Positions 1 to 9,091 of a stretch of 64,000 bases of DNA are shown here, in pieces. The stretch is from G963691835 sp963691835 (GTDB lineage: Bacteria; Pseudomonadota; Alphaproteobacteria; Thalassobaculales; Thalassobaculaceae). The first letter of the stretch is position 1. Every line of letters starts with the position of its first letter. The notes beneath the pieces were generated by a model, which ran no database searches, was not told the origin of the DNA, and saw only the letters and a program-made list of their open reading frames with translations. The position numbers and the translations under genes were made by a program. The stretch spans positions 5,208,001-5,272,000 of the forward strand of contig OY829383.1 of assembly GCA_963691835.1 (NCBI GenBank), written 5' to 3'.

Positions 1-671
1 ACTACGGTGAGAGCTACATCGTTCAAGGTGTCAGCTTCGACGTGCGGGAAGGCGAGATCTTGGCCCTCTTGGGACGCAATGGCGCCGGCAAGACCTCGAC
101 ATTGCGGGCTCTCGCGCGCGTCGACTCGCCGGCGGTGACCCACGGTGAAATCTGGCTCGACCACCAACCGCTTCACGAGATGGCAGCCTTCCAAGCGGCC
201 CAAATGGGTGTCGGGCTGGTCCCGGAGGACCGGCGGATCATTCCCGGCCTTACGGTCGAAGAGAACCTGATCCTCGCGCAGATCGCACCGCCGAAGGGTT
301 GGTCGATCCAGCGGCTCTATGAGCTGTTTCCGCGTTTGGGTGAACGCCGGAAGCAGGAAGGCATTACGCTCTCCGGCGGTGAGCAGCAGATGCTGGCCGT
401 GGCCCGCGCCTTGGCCCGGGACGTGAAACTCCTGCTTCTGGATGAGCCGTATGAGGGCCTTGCCCCGGTCATCGTCCAGGAGATCGAGCGGACGTTGGAA
501 GAGATCAAGTCTCTCGGCATCACGACGATCATCGTCGAGCAGAATGCCGTCGCGGCTCTCCACCTCGCCGACCGGGCGATCATCCTCGATATGGGCGAGA
601 TCGTGTTCGAAGGCACCGCACAGGAAGTGCTCGATAACGCGGAACTGCGGGCCGAATACTTGGCGATCTGA
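1..671 (+). CDS. ABC transporter ATP-binding protein, LivF-type (5' end missing)
   Basis: This is the ATPase subunit of an ABC importer of the branched-chain amino acid (LivF) class, acting at the inner face of the membrane. The frame is already open at position 3, so the true start lies left of the window; the GTG at 42 is internal. Walker A GRNGAGKT lies at about 72-95, the signature LSGGEQQ at about 369-389 and the Walker B LLLLDEP at about 429-449, followed by a switch His region (IIVEQN). The short length after the signature and the C-terminal end ELRAEYLAI fit LivF rather than LivG. Its partner permeases and binding protein would lie upstream. The substrate cannot be told; HAAT-family systems in such bacteria often carry amino acids, amides or urea. 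Confidence 0.9.
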   Translation, partial: YGESYIVQGVSFDVREGEILALLGRNGAGKTSTLRALARVDSPAVTHGEIWLDHQPLHEMAAFQAAQMGVGLVPEDRRIIPGLTVEENLILAQIAPPKGWSIQRLYELFPRLGERRKQEGITLSGGEQQMLAVARALARDVKLLLLDEPYEGLAPVIVQEIERTLEEIKSLGITTIIVEQNAVAALHLADRAIILDMGEIVFEGTAQEVLDNAELRAEYLAI

Positions 672-760
672 CGCTCCATACAGCGCGACAACGGCTGCGA
701 AACGGGCTCGCCACCGCTAAGGTGTGGCGGGGTAGGAAACAGTCGTTGAAGAGGCCAGCC

Positions 761-1795
761 TTGTCCAATCAGCCACCCGTTACCGTCGGCATACTGGGCG
801 TCGACCACCGTCACATCTATGGGCAACTCTCCGGCATGCTGGACGTCGGCTGCCGCGCCAAGAGCTGGTGGACCAAGGGCGAGCCACAGCCGATCGATGG
901 GTTCCGGCGACGATTTCCGGACCTACCACGCGTCGGATCGGTCGATGCGGTGTTGGATGACCCGGAGATCGACCTCGTTCTTATCGCGGATATCCCCGAC
1001 CGCCGGGCCGACCTTGCGATCCGCGCGATGGAGGCCGGTAAGGATGTCATGACGGACAAACCAGGCTGCACGACGTTGGAGGATCTCGCACGGCTGCGGG
1101 AGGTCTCGGCCCGTACCGGACGGATCTGGTCCGTAGACTTCTCCGAGCGGTTTGAAGTACCGGCGGTCACCAAGGCCATTGAGTTGGTCGAGGCGGGAGA
1201 GATCGGTCAGGTGGTGCAGACCGTCGGCCTGGGACCCCATCGGCTTAATCGGGATTTGCGCCCCGACTGGTTCTTCAAACCGGATCGTTTCGGCGGAATC
1301 CTCGTCGACATCGCATCCCATCAGATCGACCAGTTCCTGTTCTTCACAGGAACAAAGACAGCGGAGATCGTCACCAGCGCCATTGGCAACTTCGCCAACC
1401 CAGATGACGTTCCATTCGAGGATTTCGGCGAGATCCTGCTCCGGAATGAAGCGGGGAGCGGATACATCCGGGTCGACTGGTACACACCGGATGCTCTTCC
1501 GAACTGGGGCGACGGCCGCCTGACGATCCTTGGGACCGAGGGCTACATTGAACTTCGAAAGTACGTCGATGTCGGCGGCCGGGACGGAACCAACCACCTC
1601 GTATTGGTCAATGCTAACAGGTGCGAGAACATCGATGCACGGGATGCCGGACTGCCCTATTTCGGCCGGCTCGCCGACGATGTGCGAAACCGAACGTCAA
1701 CCGCGATGACCAATGACCACGCGTTCACCGTGACAGAGTTGTCCATCCAGGCACAGATGCGCGCCACGCGCCTAGGCCACCTTGCCAATGGGTAG
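761..1795 (+). CDS. Gfo/Idh/MocA family oxidoreductase
   Basis: A NAD(P)-dependent sugar or polyol dehydrogenase-like enzyme of the Gfo/Idh/MocA family is predicted. The N-terminal Rossmann fold begins with VGILGVD and the usual EKP motif appears as DKP near residue 98. I prefer the TTG start at 761 because AAGAGG lies about 6 bases upstream and the product then begins right before the Rossmann strand. A GTG at 722 would add 13 residues unlike the family. It follows the LivF gene by about 90 bases and overlaps the next family member by a few bases, suggesting a small operon with the transporter. The substrate is unknown. The unusual HRH after the glycine motif suggests a divergent subfamily. 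Confidence 0.8.
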   Translation: MSNQPPVTVGILGVDHRHIYGQLSGMLDVGCRAKSWWTKGEPQPIDGFRRRFPDLPRVGSVDAVLDDPEIDLVLIADIPDRRADLAIRAMEAGKDVMTDKPGCTTLEDLARLREVSARTGRIWSVDFSERFEVPAVTKAIELVEAGEIGQVVQTVGLGPHRLNRDLRPDWFFKPDRFGGILVDIASHQIDQFLFFTGTKTAEIVTSAIGNFANPDDVPFEDFGEILLRNEAGSGYIRVDWYTPDALPNWGDGRLTILGTEGYIELRKYVDVGGRDGTNHLVLVNANRCENIDARDAGLPYFGRLADDVRNRTSTAMTNDHAFTVTELSIQAQMRATRLGHLANG

Positions 1796-2855
1796 AACCT
1801 TCGGGGTCGGCATTCTCGGAGCCGGGATTGGGGAGAACCATGTCCGCGCGCTGATCACCCTGCCCGACCGTTTCAGGGTGGTGACCGTTTGTGCGCTTGA
1901 GCAGGATCAGGCGTCGAGGATCGCCGCGTTGGCACCCGGCGCCCGAACTGACAGCGATATCGCCAAGGTCCTCAACGACCCTGATGTCGATCTGGTTGTA
2001 AATGGGCTGCCGCCGCACCTCCACTGCCCGGTCACGCTGGATGCGTTGGCGGCCGGCAAGCACGTCGTCTGCGAGAAACCAATGGCGCTGTCAATCCGGG
2101 ATGCGGTCCGGATGCGGGATGCGGCCTTGTCCGCCGATCGTGTGCTCGCACCCGTGTTCCAGTACCGCTATGGGCTCGGCTTCCGACAGCTCCGGCATCT
2201 CATCGCTTCGGGTCTGGCCGGACGGCCTTTGGTCGCGTCGCTTGAGACCCACTGGAACCGGGGCGATGACTATTACGCCCTGCCCTGGCGCGGCACTTGG
2301 GAGCGCGAAGGGGGCGGTGCCATTCTCAGCCACGCCATCCATGCCCATGATCTGCTGACGGTGGCGATGGGACCCATTGCAAAGGTCTCGGCAACACTGG
2401 CAACCCGGGTCAACGATATCGAAGTGGACGATTGCGCCGCCATCGCCTTCACCATGGCGTCCGGGGCTCTCGCCACGTCCTCGATCACGTTGGGAGCTGC
2501 CGAAGACACCTCCCGGCTACGGTTCTGCTTCTCGAACCTGACGGCAGAGAGTGGACTGTCGCCTTACCACCCGGCGCAGGCCCCCTGGACCTTCACGGCC
2601 CGAACCAAATCGGAACAATCAGCGATTGACGAGGCAGTGGGGTCGATTATGGACGGGCCGGAGAGTTTTGCCGGGTTCTACGCCGCGCTCGGGCACCGGC
2701 TCATGGGTGCGGAGACGGACATCGTGACCCCTGATGACGGCCTTCGGTCCGTCGAACTCGTCACGGCTCTCTACCGGTCATCCAGGTCGGGGAATGCCGT
2801 TTCCCTGCCGCTTTCTGCCGACGCGCTCGATGCCAGTGGCTGGGGACCCGGTTAG
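1788..2855 (+). CDS. Gfo/Idh/MocA family oxidoreductase, second copy
   Basis: This is a second NAD(P)-dependent Gfo/Idh/MocA oxidoreductase with Rossmann motif GVGILGAG at residues 6-13 and the catalytic-region EKP near residue 96. The ATG at 1788 overlaps the preceding gene's end by 8 bases (ATGGGTAG), so the two are probably translationally coupled. A TTG at 1782 is also possible. The pair is not a recent duplication: the two proteins differ clearly in sequence and presumably act on different intermediates of one catabolic route. The stop codon overlaps the stop of the convergent methyltransferase gene in the sequence TTAG, so no room remains for a terminator between them. Substrate unknown. 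Confidence 0.85.
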   Translation: MGRTFGVGILGAGIGENHVRALITLPDRFRVVTVCALEQDQASRIAALAPGARTDSDIAKVLNDPDVDLVVNGLPPHLHCPVTLDALAAGKHVVCEKPMALSIRDAVRMRDAALSADRVLAPVFQYRYGLGFRQLRHLIASGLAGRPLVASLETHWNRGDDYYALPWRGTWEREGGGAILSHAIHAHDLLTVAMGPIAKVSATLATRVNDIEVDDCAAIAFTMASGALATSSITLGAAEDTSRLRFCFSNLTAESGLSPYHPAQAPWTFTARTKSEQSAIDEAVGSIMDGPESFAGFYAALGHRLMGAETDIVTPDDGLRSVELVTALYRSSRSGNAVSLPLSADALDASGWGPG

Positions 2856-3697
2856 GACGGCTTTCGGAAAACCCCCTGAATAAGGGCGATCCGGTCTTCC
2901 ATCAGGTTCCGGAAGATGTTCTTCGACTTCTCCGGCGCGGTCGGTCCCATCAGGACGGGCCCACCGGACGGCGGCTCTTCCTCACCGGCGGCGGCCCGGG
3001 CCTCCCGCGCGGATCGTTGTTCGGCCATCCAGGCCTTGGCCGTCTCCGACCGGTCTTCCAGGGAGACCCGCTCCATCCCTGCGGCCGTCAGATGCTCCGC
3101 AACCGCGTCCGGCGGGATCAAGTGGCTGATCTCAGGCGTCCCAGCCCATGGCACCGGGAAATGAAGATCACCGCCCGGCCCTTTCATCACATCCCAAAAA
3201 CCGAACCGGCCTCCCGGCTTCAGAACACGGGCGATCTCCCGGTAAAGGGTTGGCTTGTCTGGGATGTTCATGGTGGCGTGCTGGGTAGCGACCACATCGA
3301 AACTCGCGTCGTCGAAGGGCATGTCCAATGCGGAGCCTTCCTGGAACGACACATGTCCCTGGAGCTCAACCATCTCGGTCAACTCCCGCGCCGCCTCACA
3401 GAACGCCGGGGTCAGATCAAGGCCGATCACGGTGCAATGCCGTTTCCACGCAAGTGTCCGGGCCGGGCCGCCAACGCCGCTGCCCACATCCAAGACCTTA
3501 TCGGTCTCTGAGATGCCGAGTGCCTCGTGAAGGTCCAGGGTCGCCGCCATGCCCATCACATGCATCTGGTCGACGAGCGACAGGGACTCCATGCCCAGCG
3601 CATCCAGGTTGTGCCCGGCCATGATGAGCTGCTGCACCAGCTTGGCGGCGAGGTCGTCTTGATCGTAATGGCTGGTCACACTGCCGGTATCTGCCAT
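2852..3697 (-). CDS. class I SAM-dependent methyltransferase
   Basis: A soluble methyltransferase of about 281 residues. The SAM-binding motif I VLDVGSGVGG is at residues 68-77, followed by the acidic strand-2 end VIGLDLT, motif II region FDVVATQHA and motif III RVLKPGGRF, all typical of the UbiE/glycine-sarcosine methyltransferase-like class. The ATG at 3697 has a clear GGGGTAGG upstream; an upstream extension has no such support. It is the last gene of the leftward operon and starts 4 bases after the dgcA stop. A role in the same pathway, for example methylating an amino-acid-derived intermediate, is inference. The C-terminal third holds an Arg/Ala/Glu-rich segment that may be flexible. Confidence 0.85.
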   Translation of the reverse strand: MADTGSVTSHYDQDDLAAKLVQQLIMAGHNLDALGMESLSLVDQMHVMGMAATLDLHEALGISETDKVLDVGSGVGGPARTLAWKRHCTVIGLDLTPAFCEAARELTEMVELQGHVSFQEGSALDMPFDDASFDVVATQHATMNIPDKPTLYREIARVLKPGGRFGFWDVMKGPGGDLHFPVPWAGTPEISHLIPPDAVAEHLTAAGMERVSLEDRSETAKAWMAEQRSAREARAAAGEEEPPSGGPVLMGPTAPEKSKNIFRNLMEDRIALIQGVFRKPS

Positions 3698-3701
3698 TTT
3701 C

Positions 3702-4688
3702 CTACCCCCAGAGTGCGGCGGCGGACGGATGGACCGTGCTGCCGTCATAGCGCAGACCGTCGGGCCGGTCCTCGGCGAGGAGCAGCGGTCCATCGAGATC
3801 GACGATCTTGGCTCCTTGCGCGACCACTATGCCCGGTGCCATGGCGAGAGAGCTGCCGACCATGCACCCGACCATGACCTCGAAGCCCATTTCAACCGCC
3901 GCATCCCGGAGGCGGAGTGCCTCGGTCAGCCCACCGGTCTTATCGAGCTTGATGTTGATCATGTCGTACTTGCCGACGAGGGCATCAAGCGTCGCCGTGT
4001 CGTGACAGCTTTCATCCGCGCAGACCGGCACCGGCCGCTCGATCCCGGCCAGTCCGCCGTCGTCGGATGCTGGCAGAGGTTGCTCGATCATCACAACTTT
4101 GAGCCGGGCGAACTTGGGCGCCAGGTCTGAATAGATGTCCGGCGTCCACCCCTCATTGGCGTCGACAACCAAAGTGGTGTCCGGCGCGGCTTGATGGATC
4201 GCCTCCACCCGGGCGAGATCCGCGCCGTCCCCGGTCATTTTCAGTTTCAGCATCGGCCGTGCGGCGTTCTTCGCGGCCGATGCAGCCATGGCCTCCGGCG
4301 TATCCACTCCCAGGGTGTAAACCGTTGTCAGCGGGGCCGGCGCCGGCAAACCCGCCAGCGTCCAGGCCCGCTTACCCGATCGTTTAGCCTCCAAATCCCA
4401 TAAAGCGCAGTCGATCGCGTTCCGTGCTGCCCCTGCCGGCATCTCCGCCCGCAATCGCTCCCGGTCAGGGGACGCGCTGACCGCCGCCGACTGCGCCTCG
4501 ATCTGGGCGATCACGCTGTCCAGGCTCTCGCCATAGCGGGTGTAGGGGAAGCTCTCTCCGCGCGCGACGACGTCGCCATCGGTGATCTCGCAGACCACGA
4601 CATGACTTTCGGTCCGTGCCCCGCGCGATATCCGGAACACGCTGGCAAGGGGGAAGGTTTCCGTTCTTGCTGAGACCGTCAGCGCCAT
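3702..4688 (-). CDS. dgcA: N-acetyl-D-glutamate racemase (enolase superfamily, dipeptide-epimerase-like)
   Basis: This 328-residue enolase-superfamily enzyme belongs to the group usually labelled L-Ala-D/L-Glu epimerase. The catalytic KxK is at K148/K150, metal ligands are D176, E202 and D225, and the second-face lysine lies in NIKLDKTGG (K247/K250). Because it directly follows a DgcN homologue, the better reading is DgcA, the N-acetyl-D-glutamate racemase of the two-step D-glutamate breakdown pathway reported in marine bacteria: DgcN acetylates D-Glu and DgcA racemises the product to N-acetyl-L-glutamate. The gene starts 13 bases after the dgcN stop. The alternative is a true dipeptide epimerase of murein recycling. 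The pair, not the sequence alone, supports DgcA. Confidence 0.8.
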   Translation of the reverse strand: MALTVSARTETFPLASVFRISRGARTESHVVVCEITDGDVVARGESFPYTRYGESLDSVIAQIEAQSAAVSASPDRERLRAEMPAGAARNAIDCALWDLEAKRSGKRAWTLAGLPAPAPLTTVYTLGVDTPEAMAASAAKNAARPMLKLKMTGDGADLARVEAIHQAAPDTTLVVDANEGWTPDIYSDLAPKFARLKVVMIEQPLPASDDGGLAGIERPVPVCADESCHDTATLDALVGKYDMINIKLDKTGGLTEALRLRDAAVEMGFEVMVGCMVGSSLAMAPGIVVAQGAKIVDLDGPLLLAEDRPDGLRYDGSTVHPSAAALWG

Positions 4689-4701
4689 GGCTGCGGGCCG
4701 G

Positions 4702-5697
4702 TCACAGATTGTCGACGATGGGGGCGACGCCGTCCTTCACAGCATCGACCGCCGGCAACCCGGTCTCGTCCGATGCCTTCTTGAGATAATCGCGCCCATC
4801 CGCCTCCGACAGACCGGAGGTGTTGACCGACACACCAATGAACTTCACATCCGGATTGCAGATCCGCGCCATCCGCAAATTGAGTTCCATGCACTCGGTC
4901 AGCGACGGCAACGGATAGTCCGGCAGCCCACGGAGATGAGGCCGCCCCGCCTCGTGGCACAGAACCAGCCGGTCCGGCTGGGAGCCATGGATCAGGCCAA
5001 GCGTGACGCCCGCGTAGGACACATTGAACAGCGAGCCCTGGCCCTCGATGAGATCCCAGTGGTCCGGCGTGTTGTCCGGGGCCAGCACCTCGATTGAGCC
5101 GGAGATGAAGTCGGCGACAATGGCATCCACCGACAAACCATCGCCGGAGATGAAGATCCCCGTCTGACCTGTCGCCCGGAAGGTGCAGTTGAAGTCCCGC
5201 GACTTCATCTCCCGCTCCAGCGCCAAGGTCGTGAACATCTTGCCGACGGAGACATCGGTCCCAACCGTCAGAAGGCGATTGCCAGGGCGCTTCTTGCCGT
5301 TGGCGACCGGGTATTCCCGCGAGGGATGACGCACGTCGAACAGGTTGCGGCCATGCTTGGCCGCAGCCTCCGCGATTGCCGGGATCTCGGTGATCTTCGT
5401 ATGCAGACCGCTGGCGACATCCATGCCGAGGCTGATCGCTTTGACGATCTCGACGATCCACTCTTCCGAAATGAAGCCGCCCCGGTTGGCAACACCGAGA
5501 ATCAGGGTCTTCGCACCCTGCGCCGCACCCTCCTCGATCGTCATGTCGGGGAGATTTAGGTCAGCATTGCAGTTCGGCAGACGAACTTGGCCCATGCACC
5601 ACTCCGGGCGCCAAACCTTGACCCCGTTCGCCGTTTTCGCCGCCAATTGGTCCGGCGCGTCACCGAGAAACATCAAATAGGGATGCTGAATCTGCAT
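4702..5697 (-). CDS. dgcN: D-glutamate N-acetyltransferase, DUF1611 family
   Basis: A 331-residue DUF1611 protein. The C-terminal P-loop-like domain carries GTDVSVGKM at residues 146-154, resembling the phosphate-binding loop of dethiobiotin synthetase folds, and an N-terminal domain contains GVANRGGF. Proteins of this family beside an enolase-type epimerase have been identified as DgcN, which acetylates D-glutamate using acetyl-CoA. The ATG at 5697 has GGAGG upstream. It sits between the TctA membrane subunit gene and dgcA in one leftward operon, so import and first catabolic step are probably co-expressed. The exact D-amino-acid specificity cannot be read from sequence. Confidence 0.82.
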   Translation of the reverse strand: MQIQHPYLMFLGDAPDQLAAKTANGVKVWRPEWCMGQVRLPNCNADLNLPDMTIEEGAAQGAKTLILGVANRGGFISEEWIVEIVKAISLGMDVASGLHTKITEIPAIAEAAAKHGRNLFDVRHPSREYPVANGKKRPGNRLLTVGTDVSVGKMFTTLALEREMKSRDFNCTFRATGQTGIFISGDGLSVDAIVADFISGSIEVLAPDNTPDHWDLIEGQGSLFNVSYAGVTLGLIHGSQPDRLVLCHEAGRPHLRGLPDYPLPSLTECMELNLRMARICNPDVKFIGVSVNTSGLSEADGRDYLKKASDETGLPAVDAVKDGVAPIVDNL

Positions 5698-5743
5698 GGC
5701 CGGACCTCCGGTTTGTATGAATAGGGCGGCGGCCGCTACTGGA

Positions 5744-7399
5744 TCATCCCGATTCCACAGTCCAGCCCCGCCGTTGGGAACGCACGAGAAGATAGAGAGA
5801 AAACGCGATGAGGGCCAGACCGATACCAGGCCTAATCAGGCCTTCCATCATGAACATCGGCACCGACAGGCACAGCATCAGGGCCGGGACGTAGAACAGG
5901 GTCCAGCGCTCGGTACCGCGGAGCTTCTGATACCACGGGAAGCCAATGCTGAAGGCCGCGACGATGAAGAAGAACAGGGCCCAGGGCCGGGTCACGAACA
6001 GCGTCAGATCATCGCTGGTTGCCAGCGCTCTCGACAACCAAAGCTCGGCGATATGGCCCAGAACGACCCCGAGAATCATGGGTGCGAGCGGGAAGCCCAA
6101 GCTGCGGAAGATGTACCCGGCGATCCCGAAGAAAAACAGGACCCAGATGTCCCAGGTGATGTTGTTGAGCGCAAACACGCCGATCGCGCAGTAGATCAGG
6201 ATCACCGACGCCAGCATGTACATCGGCACCCTGACCACAAGCAGGAAGCCGCGCAAACAGACCGCCTGCATGGCAATCATGATGAAATGCGCCAGGAAGA
6301 ACGCGACGAAGATCGCGTAGGCGATCTCGGTATTGTCGGCGATGAAGGTCGGAGACGGCTGCACGTTGTGGATCAGCAGCGCGCCAAGCATCACAGCCGT
6401 CACGATGTCACCGGGGATGCCGAGGGCCATCATGGTGATCAGCGCGCCGCCGGCGGTGGCGTTGTTCGACGATTCCGGTGCGATGATCCCGTCCGGGGTG
6501 CCCGTGCCGAACTTCTCTGGGGTCTTGGACGCCTTCTTGGCCTGGTCATAAGCCAGAATGTTCGAGATCGATCCGCCGGCGGCCGGCAGGACGCCCGTGA
6601 AAACACCAATCAGGGCGGAGCGGACCAGATTGGTCCACCGGCTGAAGATGGTCCGGATGGCGGCGAGATGCTCGACCCGGACCGCCTTGGCTTCACCGGT
6701 TGCCATCAGAGGTTTCCTGGCCTTCGTCCGGTTCTCAACATCCGACAGAAGCTGGCTGAACGCGAAGAGACCAATCAGCACCGGCAGGAAAGTGAAGCCC
6801 GACTCGAGATCGTCGATGCCGAAGGTGAAGCGGGCCACGCCATTGACCTCGTCCTCGCCGATGGTGGCGACGAACAGACCCAAGAGCCCGGCAATGATGC
6901 CTTTCAGCAGATTGTCACCCGACAACGAGGCCGTGATGGTCAGGGCGAACACGATCAGCGCGAAGTAATCCCAGGGCCCAAACTCCAGTCCGATCTGGGC
7001 GAGGCCCGGGGCGATCGTCACAAGCAGGATCGCACTGATGATACCGCCGAAGAACGAGGACCACACACCAAGGCCAAGTGCGAGACCCGGCTTTCCGCTT
7101 CGCGCCAGGGGGAATCCGTCAAACGTGGTGGCAATGGACGACGGCGTGCCTGGAATGCCTGTCAGCATGCCGGACATCAGGCCGCCGGACAGCCCGCCGA
7201 CAAACACACCGATCATCGTCGATAGGCCCTCGATCGCGGACATGCCAAACGTGAACGGCAGGGTCAGCACGATGGCCATCGCGATGGTGAAGCCCGGGAT
7301 GGATCCGGCGATCAGACCAGCAGATACACCCACGACCATCAGAAGCAGGTTCTGAAGGGCAAAGACGTCCTGGAAGGCAAAGAAGACGTTCTCGATCAT
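5744..7399 (-). CDS. tctA: TTT transporter large membrane subunit TctA
   Basis: The large integral membrane subunit of a tripartite tricarboxylate transporter: 551 residues with about a dozen hydrophobic segments. Family hallmarks are the N-terminal GSIPGFT and GIPGTPSS loops and a second glycine/proline-rich loop (ALGIPGDIVTAVMLGAL) in the second half, reflecting the internal repeat. GGAGG precedes the ATG at 7399. It starts 15 bases after the tctB stop and is followed by dgcN. TTT systems move carboxylates by secondary transport after capture by a periplasmic TctC protein. From the neighbours the cargo is likely D-glutamate or a related acidic compound (inference). Confidence 0.93.
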   Translation of the reverse strand: MIENVFFAFQDVFALQNLLLMVVGVSAGLIAGSIPGFTIAMAIVLTLPFTFGMSAIEGLSTMIGVFVGGLSGGLMSGMLTGIPGTPSSIATTFDGFPLARSGKPGLALGLGVWSSFFGGIISAILLVTIAPGLAQIGLEFGPWDYFALIVFALTITASLSGDNLLKGIIAGLLGLFVATIGEDEVNGVARFTFGIDDLESGFTFLPVLIGLFAFSQLLSDVENRTKARKPLMATGEAKAVRVEHLAAIRTIFSRWTNLVRSALIGVFTGVLPAAGGSISNILAYDQAKKASKTPEKFGTGTPDGIIAPESSNNATAGGALITMMALGIPGDIVTAVMLGALLIHNVQPSPTFIADNTEIAYAIFVAFFLAHFIMIAMQAVCLRGFLLVVRVPMYMLASVILIYCAIGVFALNNITWDIWVLFFFGIAGYIFRSLGFPLAPMILGVVLGHIAELWLSRALATSDDLTLFVTRPWALFFFIVAAFSIGFPWYQKLRGTERWTLFYVPALMLCLSVPMFMMEGLIRPGIGLALIAFSLYLLVRSQRRGWTVESG

Positions 7400-7414
7400 C
7401 GTCGTCGCCTCCGA

Positions 7415-7918
7415 TCAGTTGAACGAGATCAAACTGCCCTCGGGCAGCAGGACCTGAAGTGCGAAAGTGAAGATCGCCCACATCGCGCCAACGGCGACCA
7501 CAGCCACCATCAGATGAATGACGAGATTGCGGACGGTGATCTCACCAAGGGCCGAAAGGCAAAGGAATACGAACAGAATGCCGCCGAGCAGCATTCCAAA
7601 CAGATCCAAAGTCAGCAAGAAGCCGAAGAACAGCGCATAGATGAAGAACGCGTTCCGGTAGCGGCTGAAGAAGCCTTCAGACTCCGCATTGTCCTCGCGG
7701 ATGGCTTCCTCCTCCACCGCTGGCGCCCGGAGAGAGCGCAACAGAAGAAGGGCGGAGAATATGGCCAAGGCGACGAGAATGACCCTGGGCCAGACATTGG
7801 ACGGCATCGTGCCGAAGTCGGTGATTTTGATGTCACCGGAGGCGTGGAACATCACACCGCAGAAAAGCAACAACAGTATGGAAACGATAACGTCTTGATT
7901 GAGACGGGCCACCGTCAT
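7415..7918 (-). CDS. tctB: TTT transporter small membrane subunit TctB
   Basis: The small membrane subunit of the TTT carrier: 167 residues with four predicted membrane helices (about residues 10-27, 42-58, 90-120 and 137-157), as usual for TctB. The weakly conserved sequence is identified mostly from topology, length and its place between tctC and tctA. The ATG at 7918 follows a purine-rich GGGGGA. A strong hairpin lies just upstream, between this gene and tctC. The protein is needed for transport with TctA but its detailed role in the family is poorly defined. Confidence 0.88.
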   Translation of the reverse strand: MTVARLNQDVIVSILLLLFCGVMFHASGDIKITDFGTMPSNVWPRVILVALAIFSALLLLRSLRAPAVEEEAIREDNAESEGFFSRYRNAFFIYALFFGFLLTLDLFGMLLGGILFVFLCLSALGEITVRNLVIHLMVAVVAVGAMWAIFTFALQVLLPEGSLISFN

Positions 7919-7940
7919 TCCCCCGGTCCGAAAATGAAGG

Positions 7941-7970
7941 CGCCGCGACCGGAACGGGCCGGTCGCGGCG
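7941..7970 (-). promoter_or_regulatory. intercistronic hairpin between tctC and tctB
   Basis: A perfect 12-base inverted repeat (CGCCGCGACCGG at 7941-7952, its complement at 7959-7970) with a 6-base loop lies in the 69-base gap after tctC. In the leftward transcript no clear U-tract follows, so it is more likely a partial terminator or 3'-end stabiliser that makes binding-protein mRNA more abundant than membrane-subunit mRNA. This arrangement is common for binding-protein operons; the role here is inferred. Confidence 0.65.
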
Positions 7971-7987
7971 GATTTCTTGTGTGAGCG

Positions 7988-8956
7988 TTAGCTCGCCGGC
8001 TTGTACAGGCCGACCTTGGTCGCGATCCGCTTCCAATCCTCGAAGGTCTTCGCCCAGTAGGCGGCCGAGTCAGCCGGGCCCTGGTACAGAACTTCGGTAC
8101 CCTTGGCGGTCATCGCGTCGACGAGCTTCGGGTCCTTGGCAGCCTTCTCGAACAGAGCCGCGTAGTGGTCGACGACAGCCTTGGACGCGCCCTTGGGCAG
8201 CATCACGCCACGGTCGGTGCCGTACACCAGCTCATAACCCTGCTCCGACACCGTTGCGACATCGGGGATCTCGGTGTTGCGGGCCGGCGTCGTGATGCCG
8301 AGCGCCTTCAGCTCATTGGTCTGGATGTACTTCTTGGCAGCGGCCAGGTTGATCTCGCCAAGCTCGATGTTCTTGGCGAGAAGTGCCGTCATCCGCTGGC
8401 GGGTGCCGTCGTAGGACACGTGCTTGAACGTGACGCCGGCCGCATCCTCGAGCAGCAGGAACAGGAAGTGACTGGTGGAGCCCAGCGTACCGCCCGCCGT
8501 GATCGTGCCCGGGTTGGCCTTTGCAGCCGCAACCATCTCCGTGATGTTGCTGTACGGCACGTCCGGGTTGGCGCCGAAGATCGCCGGAGTCCGGGTCAGC
8601 ATGGCAACCGGCTCGAACGCATCCCAGGTGAAGTCCACCCGGCCATTCAGAAAGCTGGTGATAGCACTCTGGTGGATCGCGAAGAGCGTGCAGCCATCGG
8701 GCTTAGCCTTGACCGCTTCCTTGGCGCCCTTGTTGCCACCCTGGCCACCGATGTTGACGACCTGAAGCTTCGGCTTTGCACCCTGCTCGTTCACGCTTTC
8801 CACGAACTGGCGGAAGATGACATCAGTGCCGCCGCCGGCACCCCAGGGAACGATCAGCTTGGCCGTGCGGCAAGACAGATCCGCAGCCGACGCCTGCGAG
8901 GCACCGAAGGCGGCCACGGTCACCGCAGCTGCGGCGAGGACATGGCGAAGTTTCAT
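7988..8956 (-). CDS. tctC: TTT periplasmic substrate-binding protein TctC (Bug family)
   Basis: The extracytoplasmic solute receptor of the TTT system, about 322 residues. It starts at ATG 8956 with GGGAGA upstream and a Sec signal peptide (positively charged KLRH, hydrophobic AAAAVTVAAF, cleavage after ASA). The mature part shows Bug-family features: VPWGAGGGTD near the start, the second glycine loop VNIGGQGGN, and a Cys pair (SCR and DGC) likely forming a disulfide. The gene is the second in the leftward operon, before tctB and tctA. A longer upstream reading to 9022 lacks a ribosome-binding site. Ligand unknown; D-glutamate or another dicarboxylate is suggested by the operon. Confidence 0.9.
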   Translation of the reverse strand: MKLRHVLAAAAVTVAAFGASQASAADLSCRTAKLIVPWGAGGGTDVIFRQFVESVNEQGAKPKLQVVNIGGQGGNKGAKEAVKAKPDGCTLFAIHQSAITSFLNGRVDFTWDAFEPVAMLTRTPAIFGANPDVPYSNITEMVAAAKANPGTITAGGTLGSTSHFLFLLLEDAAGVTFKHVSYDGTRQRMTALLAKNIELGEINLAAAKKYIQTNELKALGITTPARNTEIPDVATVSEQGYELVYGTDRGVMLPKGASKAVVDHYAALFEKAAKDPKLVDAMTAKGTEVLYQGPADSAAYWAKTFEDWKRIATKVGLYKPAS

Positions 8957-9091
8957 CTTGTGAAGTCTCCCGATTGATCTGGCCGACGGTGGTCCGGGAA
9001 CGCTCGGCTCCCTCACCCACATCCCGCCGACGAATACGGATGGAAACTAACGCTAAAGTGCACCCTGTCAACGGGGAGGGCCGTTGGATGG

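Noticed and set aside
5696..7225. Long open frame on the plus strand opposite tctA (509 codons).
   Set aside because: It is Asp/Gln/Arg/His-rich, lacks family features and is the antisense shadow of a clear 12-helix membrane protein with a ribosome-binding site.
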